Source of the DNA: an uncultured Gemmatimonadota bacterium
GTDB lineage: Bacteria > Gemmatimonadota > Gemmatimonadetes > Gemmatimonadales > GWC2-71-9
DNA length: 17,489 bases
Direction: 5' to 3'
Assembly (NCBI GenBank): GCA_946887295.1
Contig: CAMPKP010000062.1
Coordinates: forward strand, 1 to 17,489
Shown here: one piece after another, positions 7,007 through 15,267 of the stretch
Position numbering within the stretch: the first letter of the stretch is position 1
Layout of the letters: each line of letters begins with the position of its first letter
Program-made: the position numbers and the translations under genes
Notes under the pieces: generated by a model
Databases searched by the model: none
Seen by the model: the letters and a program-made list of their open reading frames with translations, nothing else
Told to the model about the DNA's origin: nothing

Positions 7007-8863
7007 CTATCGGTCGACGGTGCCGCTGAAGATCCCGTGCCGCACCCGTGCCGCCTTCGCGCTCGCCCGCGGATCGGCCTCTAGCCGGGCCTCGACCCGC
7101 TCGACCAGCCGCACCACGCCGTGCAGCGTGAGGGTATCCGTGCCTCGCCGCACCTTGATCGGCAGGCTGTCGCCCTCGTTCTTGCCGAAGCGGGAGCGGA
7201 ACGCGGTGCCGAAGTCGGGATCCATGATCTCGACGTCTCCCAGCGCGATGAGCTGATCGCCGGCCCGCACGCCGGCCTCCTGCGCCACTCCGCCCGGCTG
7301 GACCTCCTTCACCACGATCGCCCCGCTCGAATCCTGGGCCGTGGCCAGCCCGACCCGCGGCTCCCGCACCGTATCCGATGCCTCGCGGAGCCCCGCGCGC
7401 GGCAGCACATCGCTCCAGGGGAACGGCTCACGCCCGTCGATGTATTTCGAGTTGAAGTCGGCGAACGAGCGCCCGCCCGCCGCCCGGCTCACCGCCGGCC
7501 ACCAGTCCGCCGCGGTGAAGCCGCGTCCCTTCTTGTAGGTCGAGCGATACAGCTCGCGCATCACGTCGTCCAGCGATCGGCGGTTGTCGCTGCCGTCGCG
7601 GATGAGCACATCCAGCATGAACCCGGCGAGCGACCCCTTGGGGTAATACTGGTACTGGGTCCCGTCCACCGGCCCGATCCAGGTCGAGAGCGAGGCGTCC
7701 TCGAGCGCGGTGGGGGGCGCCGCCGCGATCTGCGCCATCTTCTCCCCGGTGAGTCCGAGGAACCCGGCGGAATCCACCACCGCGCCGCGGACCAGGGCCA
7801 GGTCCGCGTAGTAGTCGGTGATCCCCTCGCTCACCCAGAGCCAGGGCGTCGCCTGCGGCTCGTCGTAGTCGTACGGCCAGAGGTCGGCGGGACGCAGCCG
7901 CTTCACGTTCCACGCATGGAAGATCTCGTGGTCGGTGATCGAGGCGAGGAGAGGGTTGCCGATGAATCCGGGGTTGTAGATGCCGAGGTGAGAGTTGGAG
8001 TGCTCCAGGGCGCTCCCGCCGCCGACCTCCTGGGTGAAGACCAGCAGCGTCGTGTAGGTCGTCCAGGGCGTCTCCTGGAAAACAGCCGCCATCCTGGGCA
8101 CCGTCTTCGCGATCTGGTCCCACAGCAGCGACCGGGCGGGACCGCTCATGGCGCCCGCGGGGTAGGTCGCGAGCCGGTGCCACTTGCCCTCCACCTGCAT
8201 GCTGTCGAGGTCGAACTTGCCGACGAAGAACGGCTTGTCCACCAGGTCGTGGTAATTCGCCTCCCGGTACGCGCCCGGCGTGGGGGTCGGCGTCATCCCG
8301 GTCGCGATCAGCCACCCTGGCTGGGTCTTCACGCTCACCGTGGCGGGGAAGCTGAAGTCCCGGCCTTCGGGATAGGGCAGCAGGTTGGTGCCGTTGAAGA
8401 AGGCGAAATCGGGACGGCTCCACGCCGCCGCGTTCTCCAGCGTGTCGGCCCGATAGTCGAACCGTACCGTGACGCTGCGGGCGCCGGCGGGATCGATCCG
8501 CCAGGTGTCGTAGTCCAGCTTGTCCCAGTCGAGCGCCTTGTCGCCTGCGGTGGCGGAGAAGCCGGTGGCGTAACGCGCGAAGTTGGCGAGCTCGTAGGAG
8601 CCGGGCGTCCAGGCCGGGAACGACAGCAGAACGGGGCCCGGTCCGCCCACGTCGAAGGTCACCGCCACCTTCAGCATCCGTTGCGCGGCGGCGGCCGAAT
8701 CGAACGCCACCTCGTAGCGCAGGTTGGCGAGCGGCGCGGACCGGGGCTGGGCCGGCGCCGCGCGCTTGGGCTGCGCCGCCGCCCGCTGGGCATGTGCCGC
8801 CGCGGGGAGCATGCACGCCATGGCGAGCGCCGCCGCGGCGGGGAACCTCGTGACGGAGATCAT
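7007..8863 (-). CDS. M61 family metallopeptidase with C-terminal PDZ domain, secreted
   Basis: A 618-residue peptidase of typical full length for M61. The signal peptide is residues 1-25 (ending PAAAHAQ). A beta-rich N-terminal domain follows, then the zinc motif HEIFH at residues 312-316 and the third ligand Glu346 in WVSEGITDYYADL, exactly 30 residues after the last His as in the other paralogue. YYPKGSLAGFMLDVLIRDGS is the family's C-terminal helical motif. From about residue 505 a PDZ domain is seen (VVKEVQPGGVAQEAGVRAGD), likely binding peptide C-termini. The start at 8863 is 2 nt after the transporter's stop codon, so it is the last gene of the unit. A longer reading from 8962 would bury the signal peptide and is rejected. 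It probably degrades peptides in the periplasm; its substrate is unknown. Confidence 0.92.
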   Translation of the reverse strand: MISVTRFPAAAALAMACMLPAAAHAQRAAAQPKRAAPAQPRSAPLANLRYEVAFDSAAAAQRMLKVAVTFDVGGPGPVLLSFPAWTPGSYELANFARYATGFSATAGDKALDWDKLDYDTWRIDPAGARSVTVRFDYRADTLENAAAWSRPDFAFFNGTNLLPYPEGRDFSFPATVSVKTQPGWLIATGMTPTPTPGAYREANYHDLVDKPFFVGKFDLDSMQVEGKWHRLATYPAGAMSGPARSLLWDQIAKTVPRMAAVFQETPWTTYTTLLVFTQEVGGGSALEHSNSHLGIYNPGFIGNPLLASITDHEIFHAWNVKRLRPADLWPYDYDEPQATPWLWVSEGITDYYADLALVRGAVVDSAGFLGLTGEKMAQIAAAPPTALEDASLSTWIGPVDGTQYQYYPKGSLAGFMLDVLIRDGSDNRRSLDDVMRELYRSTYKKGRGFTAADWWPAVSRAAGGRSFADFNSKYIDGREPFPWSDVLPRAGLREASDTVREPRVGLATAQDSSGAIVVKEVQPGGVAQEAGVRAGDQLIALGDVEIMDPDFGTAFRSRFGKNEGDSLPIKVRRGTDTLTLHGVVRLVERVEARLEADPRASAKAARVRHGIFSGTVDR

Positions 8864-8865
8864 GG

Positions 8866-10164
8866 TCAGGTGCCGGTCCTCTGGACCGGTTCCACGGTGT
8901 GAGTGTGACCGGCCAGGGCGGGGGAGGCTGGAGCGCCGAGCGGCCCGAGCTCGCCCTCCCATCGCGCGATGACGGCGGACGCGAGACAGTTGCCCACCAC
9001 GTTGACGGTGGTGCGCGCCATGTCCATGAGCTCGTCCACCCCGAGAATCACCGCGACCCCTTCCAATGGCAGTCCGAAGCTCGACAGGGTGCCCGCCAGC
9101 ACCACGAGGGAGGCCCTCGGCACTCCCGCGACGCCCTTACTGGTGACCAGCAGCGTCAGCATCATGAGCAGCTGCTGCCCCAGGCTCAGCTCGATCCCCG
9201 CGGCCTGCGCGACGAAGAGCGAGGCCACGCCCAGGTACAGCGTCGAGCCGTCGAGGTTGAAGGAATAGCCGGTCGGTATGACGAACGCGACGATCCGCCG
9301 CGGGACGCCGAACTCGATCATCCGCTGCATCGCGATGGGGAGGGCCGCGTCGGAGCTGGTGGTCGTGAAGGCGATGACCGCCGGGTCCTTCGCCTGCCGG
9401 GCGAACGCCCGGATCGGGATCCGGGCGAGCAGCGCCGCAGGCACCAGCGCCACCAGCGCGAAGACCACCAGCGCGCCGTACAGCGTCAGGACCAGCTTGC
9501 CCAGGTTCACCACCACGTCGATCCCGCTGTGCGCCACCGTCACCGCCATCGCCGCGCCGATGCCGATCGGGGCGAAGCGCATGATGATGGCCACGAACTT
9601 GAACATCACCTCCGCCACGCCCTCGGCGAAGGCCAGGATCGCCTCCTTGGGCCGACCCTGCACCCGGGTGAGCGCGATCGCGAACAGCACGCTCCAGAAC
9701 ACGACCTGGAGCACCTCGTTCCTGGCGGCGGCATCGAAGAAGCTGCTGGGGACGACGTGCTCCAGGAAGCTCCCGAAGGTCATCGCGCCCGGCGGCGGCG
9801 GCGCGTTGGGGTCGGGAGGCGGCAGCGTCACACCCACGCCCGGACGAACGAGGTTGCCGGCGAGGAGGCCGATCGCCAGCGCCACCGTCGTCATGGCCCA
9901 GAAGTAGGCCAGCGACTTGATGGCCAGGCGGCCGATCCGCTTCAGATCGTCGCCGTGCCCCGCGATGCCGACCACCAGCGTCCCGAAGATCAGCGGGGCG
10001 ACGATGGACTTGATCATCCGGAGGAAGGTGGTGGAGAGCGGCTTGAGAAGCGGGGTGAAATCGCGGTCCGGGCGGCTGTGATCGAACCACCCGACCAGGA
10101 TGCCCAGCGCCATGCCGACGAAGATCCAGTGCGTGAGCGTGAGCCCGCGGATCCAGCGCCACAT
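8866..10164 (-). CDS. Dicarboxylate/amino acid:cation symporter (DAACS family)
   Basis: A 432-residue inner-membrane transporter of the GltPh/DctA/GltP fold. Family landmarks are present: hairpin 1 with FTTTSSDAALPIAM, TM7 with IPTGYSFNLDGSTLY (NMDGT-like), hairpin 2 with SKGVAGVPRASLVVLAGT, and TM8 with DMARTTVNVVGN at residues 381-392. By analogy with GltPh, Asp381, Arg384 and Asn388 belong to the substrate and cation sites; Arg384 suggests an acidic substrate such as glutamate, aspartate or a C4-dicarboxylate. The last position of the motif is Asn392, where GltPh has the sodium ligand Asp405. An earlier GTG at 10173, directly after the tal stop (TGAGTG), is also possible. It lies downstream of tal and 2 nt before an M61 peptidase gene in one unit. 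Confidence 0.92.
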   Translation of the reverse strand: MWRWIRGLTLTHWIFVGMALGILVGWFDHSRPDRDFTPLLKPLSTTFLRMIKSIVAPLIFGTLVVGIAGHGDDLKRIGRLAIKSLAYFWAMTTVALAIGLLAGNLVRPGVGVTLPPPDPNAPPPPGAMTFGSFLEHVVPSSFFDAAARNEVLQVVFWSVLFAIALTRVQGRPKEAILAFAEGVAEVMFKFVAIIMRFAPIGIGAAMAVTVAHSGIDVVVNLGKLVLTLYGALVVFALVALVPAALLARIPIRAFARQAKDPAVIAFTTTSSDAALPIAMQRMIEFGVPRRIVAFVIPTGYSFNLDGSTLYLGVASLFVAQAAGIELSLGQQLLMMLTLLVTSKGVAGVPRASLVVLAGTLSSFGLPLEGVAVILGVDELMDMARTTVNVVGNCLASAVIARWEGELGPLGAPASPALAGHTHTVEPVQRTGT

Positions 10165-10173
10165 GGTCCTCAC

Positions 10174-11280
10174 TCAGCTGCCGACGAGCTCGCCCGCCTT
10201 GGCCTCGATGCCGGAGAGCAGCGACTGGTAGGACGCCGCGAACCTGGCGACCCCCTCCTCCTCCAGCTCCCGGGTGATCGCGGCCAGGTCGATGCCCGCC
10301 GTGGCGAGCGCCTTCATGTGCGCGGAGGCGGTGGCGATGCTCTCACGAATCCGGACCGCCGGGCGGCCGTGGTCGCGGTAGGCTGCGAAGGTCTCCGGCG
10401 GCAGCGTGTTGACGGTGCGGGGAGCGATCAGCGCCTCGACGTAGTAGGTATCCGGGTAGCGCGGGTCCTTGGTGCCGGTCGAGGCCCACAGGGGGCGCTG
10501 GGGCCGGGCGCCCGCCTTGCTGAGCCGGTCCCACCGCGGCGTCCCAAGCGACCACTCGAACAGCCGGTAGGCGGAGGCGGCGTTCGCGATGGCGATCTTC
10601 CCCCGCAGCGGGGAGGGGTCGTTGGCTCCCGCGCGGTCCAGCAGCGCGTCGACCTTGGCATCCACGCGGCTCACGAAGAAGCTCGCCACCGAGGCGACCG
10701 GCTCGAGCGGCAGCCCGTCCTCCAGCCGCCGCTCCATGCCCGCGAGCCACGCCTCGATGACCGCGGCGTAGCGCTCCACCGAGAAGAGCAGGGTCACGTT
10801 GACGCTGATCCCGGCCGCGATGCATTGGGTGATCGCGGGGAGACCGGCCTCGGTCCCCGGGATCTTGATCATGGCGTTGGGCCGGTCCAGCGCGGCCCAC
10901 AGCCGCTTCGCCTCGTGGATGGTGGCCGCGCTGTCGTTGGCGAGCGCGGGCGAGACCTCGAGCGAGACCTGGCCGTCGAGACCGCCGGTGCTGCGGTGCA
11001 GGCCGGCGAAGACGTCGCAGGCCGCCCGCACGTCCGCGATCGCGAGCGCCTCGAAGATCTCCGCCGGGCTCCGGCCCTCGCCGCCGAGCCGGCGGATGTC
11101 GTCGTCGTAGGCCCGGCTTCCCGCGACCGCCTTCTCGAAGATCGTGGGATTGGAGGTCATTCCCCGGAGCCCGTCGTCGCGGATCAGTCGGGCAAGCTCG
11201 CCCGATCCGACCAGCTCGCGGGTGATGTAGTCGTACCAGGGGCTCTGCCCCAGCTCGCCGAGACGCACCAACGGGTTCAT
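10174..11280 (-). CDS. tal: Transaldolase
   Basis: A 368-residue transaldolase of the long bacterial type (about 370 residues, as in Actinobacteria). It moves a dihydroxyacetone unit between sugar phosphates in the non-oxidative pentose phosphate pathway, in the cytoplasm. Family signatures are [16 protein letters not shown] near residues 40-55, [12 protein letters not shown] with the Schiff-base lysine at Lys139, [14 protein letters not shown], and [20 protein letters not shown]. No glucose-6-phosphate isomerase fusion is present. Its ATG overlaps the transketolase stop as ATGA (11277-11280), which implies translational coupling. The frame stays open far upstream through the transketolase gene to 13404, but that part is a shadow. 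Confidence 0.95.
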   Translation of the reverse strand: MNPLVRLGELGQSPWYDYITRELVGSGELARLIRDDGLRGMTSNPTIFEKAVAGSRAYDDDIRRLGGEGRSPAEIFEALAIADVRAACDVFAGLHRSTGGLDGQVSLEVSPALANDSAATIHEAKRLWAALDRPNAMIKIPGTEAGLPAITQCIAAGISVNVTLLFSVERYAAVIEAWLAGMERRLEDGLPLEPVASVASFFVSRVDAKVDALLDRAGANDPSPLRGKIAIANAASAYRLFEWSLGTPRWDRLSKAGARPQRPLWASTGTKDPRYPDTYYVEALIAPRTVNTLPPETFAAYRDHGRPAVRIRESIATASAHMKALATAGIDLAAITRELEEEGVARFAASYQSLLSGIEAKAGELVGS

Positions 11281-13382
11281 GACCCCTCGCTCCTGGCGGG
11301 CGCGTGGCGCCCCGCGAGCAGCCGGCGCACCATCTCCGCGGCCCGCTCCGGTGTGAACTTGAACTCCTGGAACAGCCGGTCGCCCGGCGCGGAGGCGCCG
11401 AAGCCCTGCATCGCCAGCACGGCGCCATCGTCGGTGACCCACCTGAGCCAGCCGAGCGGCGAGGCCGCCTCGATCCCGAGGCGGGTTCGGACCGAGGGCG
11501 GAAGCACTTCGTTCCGGTACGCCTCGGGCTGCGCGTCGAAGAGCTCCCAGGACGGCATCGAGACCACGCGCACCCGGACCCGATCGGCCTGCAGGAGGCG
11601 CGCCGCCGCCAGCGCCACGTGCAGCTCGGAGCCGCTCGCGATGAGAATCGCCTGGGGCACGCCTCCCGGCGCGTCGAGCAGCGTGTAGGCTCCCCGGCTC
11701 ACGCCCTCGGCCGAGCCCAGCGGCGGCCGCTCCATCGCCGGCAGCTTCTGGCGTGAGAGCACCAGGACGCTGGGACCCTCCCGGCGCGCCATCGCCACCC
11801 GCCATGCCTCGACCGTCTCGGCGCCGTCCGCGGGGCGCAGGACGACCAGATTGGGGATGGCCCGGAGCATGGCGAGGTGCTCGACCGGCTGATGGGTGGG
11901 GCCGTCCTCCCCCACGCCGATGGAGTCGTGGGTGCCGATGTAGATGACCGGCAGCCCCATGATCGCGGACAGCCTCACCGCGGGCTTCATGTAGTCGGAG
12001 AAGACGAGGAAGGTGCTGCCGAACGGCCTGAGGCCCCCGTGCGCGGCGATGCCGTTCATGACGGCGGCCATGCCATGCTCGCGCACGCCCCAGTGGAACT
12101 GGCGGCCCGAGCAGGCCGGGCCGAAGGTGCCCCCCTGCTTCAGCGTGGTCCCCGTGCTCCCTCCCAGGTCCGCCGACCCGCCGACCAGGTTCGGCACCGC
12201 GGCGGCGATCGCCTGAAGCGCGAGGCCCGAGGCCTGGCGGGTGGCGAGCGGCCCGTCCCGATGCGTCAGCACGGGGAGTCCGCGATCCCACCCCTCGGGC
12301 AGGTTCCCGGACAGCCAGCGCTCGAGCTCCGCGGCCGGCTCGGGGTGCTCGGACGCGTAGGCCTGGAACCGGTCCCGCCACTCCGACTCGAGCGCGGCGC
12401 CCCGGTCGAGCGCGGTGCGCCAGTGGGCCAGGGCATCGTCGGGCACGAAGAAGGCCGGCTCGGTCGGCCAGCCCATGAGCTCCTTGGTCCGGCGTACTTC
12501 CTCGGCGCCGAGCGGCGCGCCATGGGCCTCGGGAGTGTCGCGCTTGGTCGGAGCGGGGTCGGCGATGTGGGTTCGAAGGACCACGAGCGTGGGACGGCCG
12601 GTCTCGTTGCGGGCGGCATCGAGGGCCCGGTCTATGCCGTGGAGGTCGTTCCCGTCTCCCACGCGGAGCACGTGCCATCCGTAGGCCTCGAACCGGCCCT
12701 GGACGTCCTCCGAGAACGTGAGTGCGGTGTCGCCGTCGATCGTGATGTGGTTGTCGTCGTAGATCACCGTCAGCTTTCCGAGCTTCAGATGCCCGGCCAG
12801 CGAGGCCGCCTCGCTCGACACTCCCTCCATGAGGTCGCCGTCGCTGGCGAACGCCCACACCCGGTGGTCCACCACCCGGTGCCCGGGGCGGTTGAAATGG
12901 TCGGCCAGGAACCGCTCGGCGATCGCCATGCCGACGGCGTTCGCGAAGCCCTGTCCCAGCGGGCCGGTGGTCGTCTCCACGCCTGGCGTGTGGCCGCGCT
13001 CGGGATGGCCCGGCGTGCGTGAGCCCCACTGCCGGAATTTCTTGATCTCCTCCAGCGGCAGGTCGTACCCGCTCAGGTACAGCAGCGCGTAGAGCAGCAT
13101 GGAGGCGTGGCCGCAGGAGAGCACGAAGCGATCGCGGTCGCTCCAGTCCGGATTGGCGGGATTGTGCCGGAGAAATCGGGACCAGAGCACGTACGCCGCC
13201 GGAGCGAGCGCCATCGGCGTCCCCGGGTGGCCCGACTGGGCCGCCTCGACCGCGTCCATGGACAGCGCACGAATCGCGTTGATGCTGCGCCAGGCCAGGT
13301 CTGCGTCGGCTATGTCGGGGTCGCGAACGGAGAGGCCACCATCGGAGCGCGAGGACCGGCTTCGTATGCTCTCTGCGGTCAG
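11277..13382 (-). CDS. tkt: Transketolase, probable CTG start
   Basis: A thiamine-diphosphate enzyme that transfers two-carbon units between sugar phosphates in the pentose phosphate pathway. With a start at 13382 it has 701 residues. Signatures are [40 protein letters not shown], the ThDP/Mg motif beginning GDLMEG (residues 182-187) and ending at Asn211, Glu435 in REHGM (the catalytic ThDP-activating Glu), and [20 protein letters not shown]. The first in-frame ATG (13259) lies inside the conserved [13 protein letters not shown] segment, so it is internal. Upstream to the stop at 13437-13439 there is no ATG, GTG or TTG. The CTG at 13382 follows AAAGGAG by 6 nt and is the best start. It overlaps tal and follows doxX. 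Confidence 0.93.
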   Translation of the reverse strand: MTAESIRSRSSRSDGGLSVRDPDIADADLAWRSINAIRALSMDAVEAAQSGHPGTPMALAPAAYVLWSRFLRHNPANPDWSDRDRFVLSCGHASMLLYALLYLSGYDLPLEEIKKFRQWGSRTPGHPERGHTPGVETTTGPLGQGFANAVGMAIAERFLADHFNRPGHRVVDHRVWAFASDGDLMEGVSSEAASLAGHLKLGKLTVIYDDNHITIDGDTALTFSEDVQGRFEAYGWHVLRVGDGNDLHGIDRALDAARNETGRPTLVVLRTHIADPAPTKRDTPEAHGAPLGAEEVRRTKELMGWPTEPAFFVPDDALAHWRTALDRGAALESEWRDRFQAYASEHPEPAAELERWLSGNLPEGWDRGLPVLTHRDGPLATRQASGLALQAIAAAVPNLVGGSADLGGSTGTTLKQGGTFGPACSGRQFHWGVREHGMAAVMNGIAAHGGLRPFGSTFLVFSDYMKPAVRLSAIMGLPVIYIGTHDSIGVGEDGPTHQPVEHLAMLRAIPNLVVLRPADGAETVEAWRVAMARREGPSVLVLSRQKLPAMERPPLGSAEGVSRGAYTLLDAPGGVPQAILIASGSELHVALAAARLLQADRVRVRVVSMPSWELFDAQPEAYRNEVLPPSVRTRLGIEAASPLGWLRWVTDDGAVLAMQGFGASAPGDRLFQEFKFTPERAAEMVRRLLAGRHAPARSEGS

Positions 13383-13388
13383 ACCGGG

Positions 13389-13395
13389 CTCCTTT
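13389..13395 (-). promoter_or_regulatory. Strong Shine-Dalgarno preceding the transketolase CTG start
   Basis: On the minus strand the sequence reads AAAGGAG, then the 6-nt spacer CCCGGT, then CTG (13382-13380). It is the only strong ribosome-binding site near the conserved transketolase N-terminus, and it decides the start in the absence of ATG, GTG or TTG. An ATG at 13404 upstream is out of frame with tkt. Confidence 0.65.
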
Positions 13396-13430
13396 CGAGC
13401 GCATGACCCGGAGGGTGGGACGCGAACGGC

Positions 13431-13462
13431 GGAAACCTAATCCCCAGAGAGGCCGCTGGGGA
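13431..13462 (-). terminator. Hairpin between doxX and tkt, weak terminator or attenuator
   Basis: On the minus strand TCCCCAG and CTGGGGA form a 7-bp stem with an 8-nt loop (13441-13462), followed by TTAGGTTTCC. The stem is GC-rich but the tail is only moderately T-rich. It could partly separate doxX from tkt, or sit in a tkt leader. The tkt Shine-Dalgarno begins about 45 nt downstream. Confidence 0.3.
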
Positions 13463-13504
13463 GAGCATCCGGATCGGCGAGCCGCGAGGAGCGAGGACGG
13501 GCGC

Positions 13505-13915
13505 TCAGACGGTTGGCGAGGCTCTGCCTCCGACCGAGAAACGGCCCGGCCCCGCCAGCGCGATCGCCAGCGCCATCGCCATGAGCGCCAACGGCCACTC
13601 GACGCCGCCTTCGCTCACCGCGAAGCCGTTCTTGGCGTGCACCAGAATGATCGCGGCGAGCATCTCGAGGGCGAAGAGCAGTCCGGCGATGTCGGTGAGC
13701 ACGCCGAGCAGCAGGAGAAGCCCTCCGCCGAATTCGGCCACCGTCGCCAGCACGGCGCTCAGCGCCGGCAGCGGAATGCCCATGCCGGTGAACCCCTGAA
13801 TGGTGCCGCCCAGGTTGGTGAGCTTGGGCCACCCGTGGTACACCATGATGATCCCGAGAACGACGCGAAGAATGAGCAGCGCCGCGTCGGTGTTGATGGG
13901 AAGGATACGACGCAT
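13505..13915 (-). CDS. DoxX family membrane protein
   Basis: A 136-residue protein with four hydrophobic segments (about residues 11-30, 48-66, 70-92 and 106-122), the standard DoxX/DoxD-like topology and size. Recognisable stretches are LRVVLGIIMVYHGWPKLTNL at the N-terminus and AEFGGGLLLLLGVLTDIAGL in the middle. DoxX-family proteins are small integral membrane proteins, some linked to quinone-dependent redox or thiol-oxidative stress; the exact role here is unknown. ATG 13915 is preceded by AGAAGGGA at good spacing. The stop is 122 bp upstream of the tkt start on the same strand, so it may be the first gene of the transketolase unit, although a hairpin lies in between. Confidence 0.88.
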   Translation of the reverse strand: MRRILPINTDAALLILRVVLGIIMVYHGWPKLTNLGGTIQGFTGMGIPLPALSAVLATVAEFGGGLLLLLGVLTDIAGLLFALEMLAAIILVHAKNGFAVSEGGVEWPLALMAMALAIALAGPGRFSVGGRASPTV

Positions 13916-14096
13916 ATATGCACAGTCCCTTCTGACTGAGGACGACCGGTGCCCGGGATATTCCCGTATCTAGCCGGGGTCCGGCCTCCCGCGCCAGCCG
14001 GGTCGGTGAGACACCCCCGCGGGCACGGTCGCCGAAGGGTTGAGAGCCGGGCTCCCGGGATTAGCTTCAGAGGACCCTGCCAACGGAGGCGCGCGG
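13916..14096. promoter_or_regulatory. Divergent intergenic region, doxX / rhodanese-like gene
   Basis: These 181 bp lie between outward-facing genes and should carry both promoters. A short inverted repeat CGGGA-TAT-TCCCG (13954-13966) sits 38 nt upstream of the doxX ATG and could be an operator. On the plus strand GGAGG (14085-14089) is 7 nt before a TTG and defines the rhodanese-like start. I see no clear consensus -35/-10 pair. Confidence 0.4.
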
Positions 14097-14750
14097 TTGC
14101 GAAGAAGCCAGGCGCCCGAAGACTACGAGTACGAGGATGAAGAAGCGCCGTCGGGCCGATGGAGCCGCGGGCGCTCCGAAGGAGGGCGCCGCTGGCTCCG
14201 TATCGCGCTCTTCCTTTTCGTCATTCCCCTGCTGATCGGCGCCGGCGTCGCGTTCTTCGCCGGACGGCCGGTCGCGTTCGACGCGGTTCACCGGCTCATC
14301 GACCGAAAGTTTCCCGCGGGGCAATGGGTGGGCGGAGCCGAGCTCGTGCGCTGGCGCGCCGATCCCGGCCGCGCCCCGCCGGTCGTGCTCGACGCGCGCA
14401 CCGAGGACGAGTACGCGGTCAGTCACCTCGAGGGCGCCGTGCGGATCGACCCCTACCGGCCAAGTCTCAGGCCGCTGCGGGGGTTCTCCAAGGACACGGC
14501 GATCGTGGTCTACTCGTCGGTGGGATACCGGGGGGCCCGGGTGGCGGATTTTCTGGCCCGGCAGGGCTACACCCGGGCCTACAACCTCGACGGGGGCCTG
14601 TTTCGGTGGGCCAACGAGGAGCGGCCCGTGTTCCGCCAGGATCGGCCGGTGACCGAGGTGCACCCGTACAACCCCGGCTGGGGGCTCCTCCTGGAATCCC
14701 GTTACCGGATCGAGGCCCCGCCGGTCGAGAAGAAGTCCGCCGCGCCCTGA
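14097..14750 (+). CDS. Membrane-anchored rhodanese-like domain protein lacking the active-site Cys
   Basis: A 217-residue protein: an acidic stretch (EDYEYEDEEAP, residues 8-18), a basic linker, one transmembrane helix (about 34-56, LRIALFLFVIPLLIGAGVAF), then a rhodanese-like fold. Rhodanese features are VVLDARTEDEYAVSHLEGAV (the CH2A-like D-x-R and H-x-x-G-A), IVVYSSVGYRGARVADFLAR and YNLDGGLFRWANE. The active loop normally reads C-x-x-G-x-R; here it is S-S-V-G-Y-R with Ser140 (codon 14514-14516) in the Cys position. It should therefore lack sulfurtransferase activity and may act as a binding or signalling domain. TTG 14097 is chosen because GGAGG lies 7 nt upstream; the earlier TTG at 14040 has weaker support. 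It converges with the lipoprotein gene 16 bp downstream. Confidence 0.82.
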   Translation: MRRSQAPEDYEYEDEEAPSGRWSRGRSEGGRRWLRIALFLFVIPLLIGAGVAFFAGRPVAFDAVHRLIDRKFPAGQWVGGAELVRWRADPGRAPPVVLDARTEDEYAVSHLEGAVRIDPYRPSLRPLRGFSKDTAIVVYSSVGYRGARVADFLARQGYTRAYNLDGGLFRWANEERPVFRQDRPVTEVHPYNPGWGLLLESRYRIEAPPVEKKSAAP

Positions 14751-14766
14751 CGCCTGGCGGCGGTGC

Positions 14767-15267
14767 TCAGCTGATCGCCTGACCGGGGGAGTCGCCCCCC
14801 GTCCCGCGCTCGTCGGACGCGCCGCTGCCGTTCCAGATGTCCGCCGTGAGCTTCCAGCTGCCGTCGGACTGGCGTTTCAGGCACAGGACGTACTGGCCCG
14901 AGTCGGCCTCCTCCTGCTCGGTGGGCGGAAGCCGGTACCGGCCGACGGAATAGGCCAGGCCGCCGTCCACCTCCACCCTCAGGGTGCTCATCTCCAGCCC
15001 GGTATCGGTCCCCTGCTCCCAGAACTCCGAGATCGCCTCCCGTCCGTGGATCGGCTCGTGGTCCGGGGGCAGCAGGACCGCGTCCTCCGCATAGAGGGAG
15101 GCGAGGGTCTCGGCGTCGCCTTCGTTGCTAGCGGCCACATACCGGTCCACTGTCGCCTCGACGGCCCCGCGGGAGGCCGAATCGAGGGCGGAGGCCCCGC
15201 CCGAGCAGCCGGCAGCAGCCACCGCCAGGAGGCGGAGAAGGGGGCGAAACCCAAGCCTGACTGTCAT
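14767..15267 (-). CDS. NTF2-like (DUF4440/SnoaL-type) lipoprotein
   Basis: A 166-residue predicted lipoprotein. The N-terminus MTVRLGFRPLLRLLAVAAAG ends in a lipobox A-A-G-Cys21, so the mature protein should be lipid-anchored. The rest matches the cone-shaped NTF2-like fold: VEATVDRYVAASNEGDAETL, then LYAEDAVLLPPDHEPIHGRE and ISEFWEQG, as in DUF4440/SgcJ-EcaC proteins, and a final strand GSWKLTADIWN. Members range from ketosteroid-isomerase-like enzymes to non-catalytic binding domains; nothing here fixes a ligand. The start at 15267 gives a compact lipoprotein signal; upstream in-frame ATGs at 15303 and 15330 only lengthen the leader. It is divergent from the HNH gene. Confidence 0.8.
   Translation of the reverse strand: MTVRLGFRPLLRLLAVAAAGCSGGASALDSASRGAVEATVDRYVAASNEGDAETLASLYAEDAVLLPPDHEPIHGREAISEFWEQGTDTGLEMSTLRVEVDGGLAYSVGRYRLPPTEQEEADSGQYVLCLKRQSDGSWKLTADIWNGSGASDERGTGGDSPGQAIS

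Noticed and set aside
7121..11688. Very long plus-strand ORFs opposite the M61, transporter and transaldolase genes
   Set aside because: They are Arg/Gly/Asp-rich translations antisense to clear families, with no conserved motifs.
10174..13404. A single 1076-codon minus-strand frame that looks like an N-terminal extension fused to transaldolase
   Set aside because: The upstream part is a low-complexity Arg/Gly/Pro shadow of transketolase in another frame; true transaldolase begins at 11280.
13403..13939. Plus-strand 178-codon ORF over the DoxX gene
   Set aside because: It is antisense to a four-helix DoxX protein that has a good Shine-Dalgarno; the plus translation is Arg/Glu/Gln-rich and featureless.
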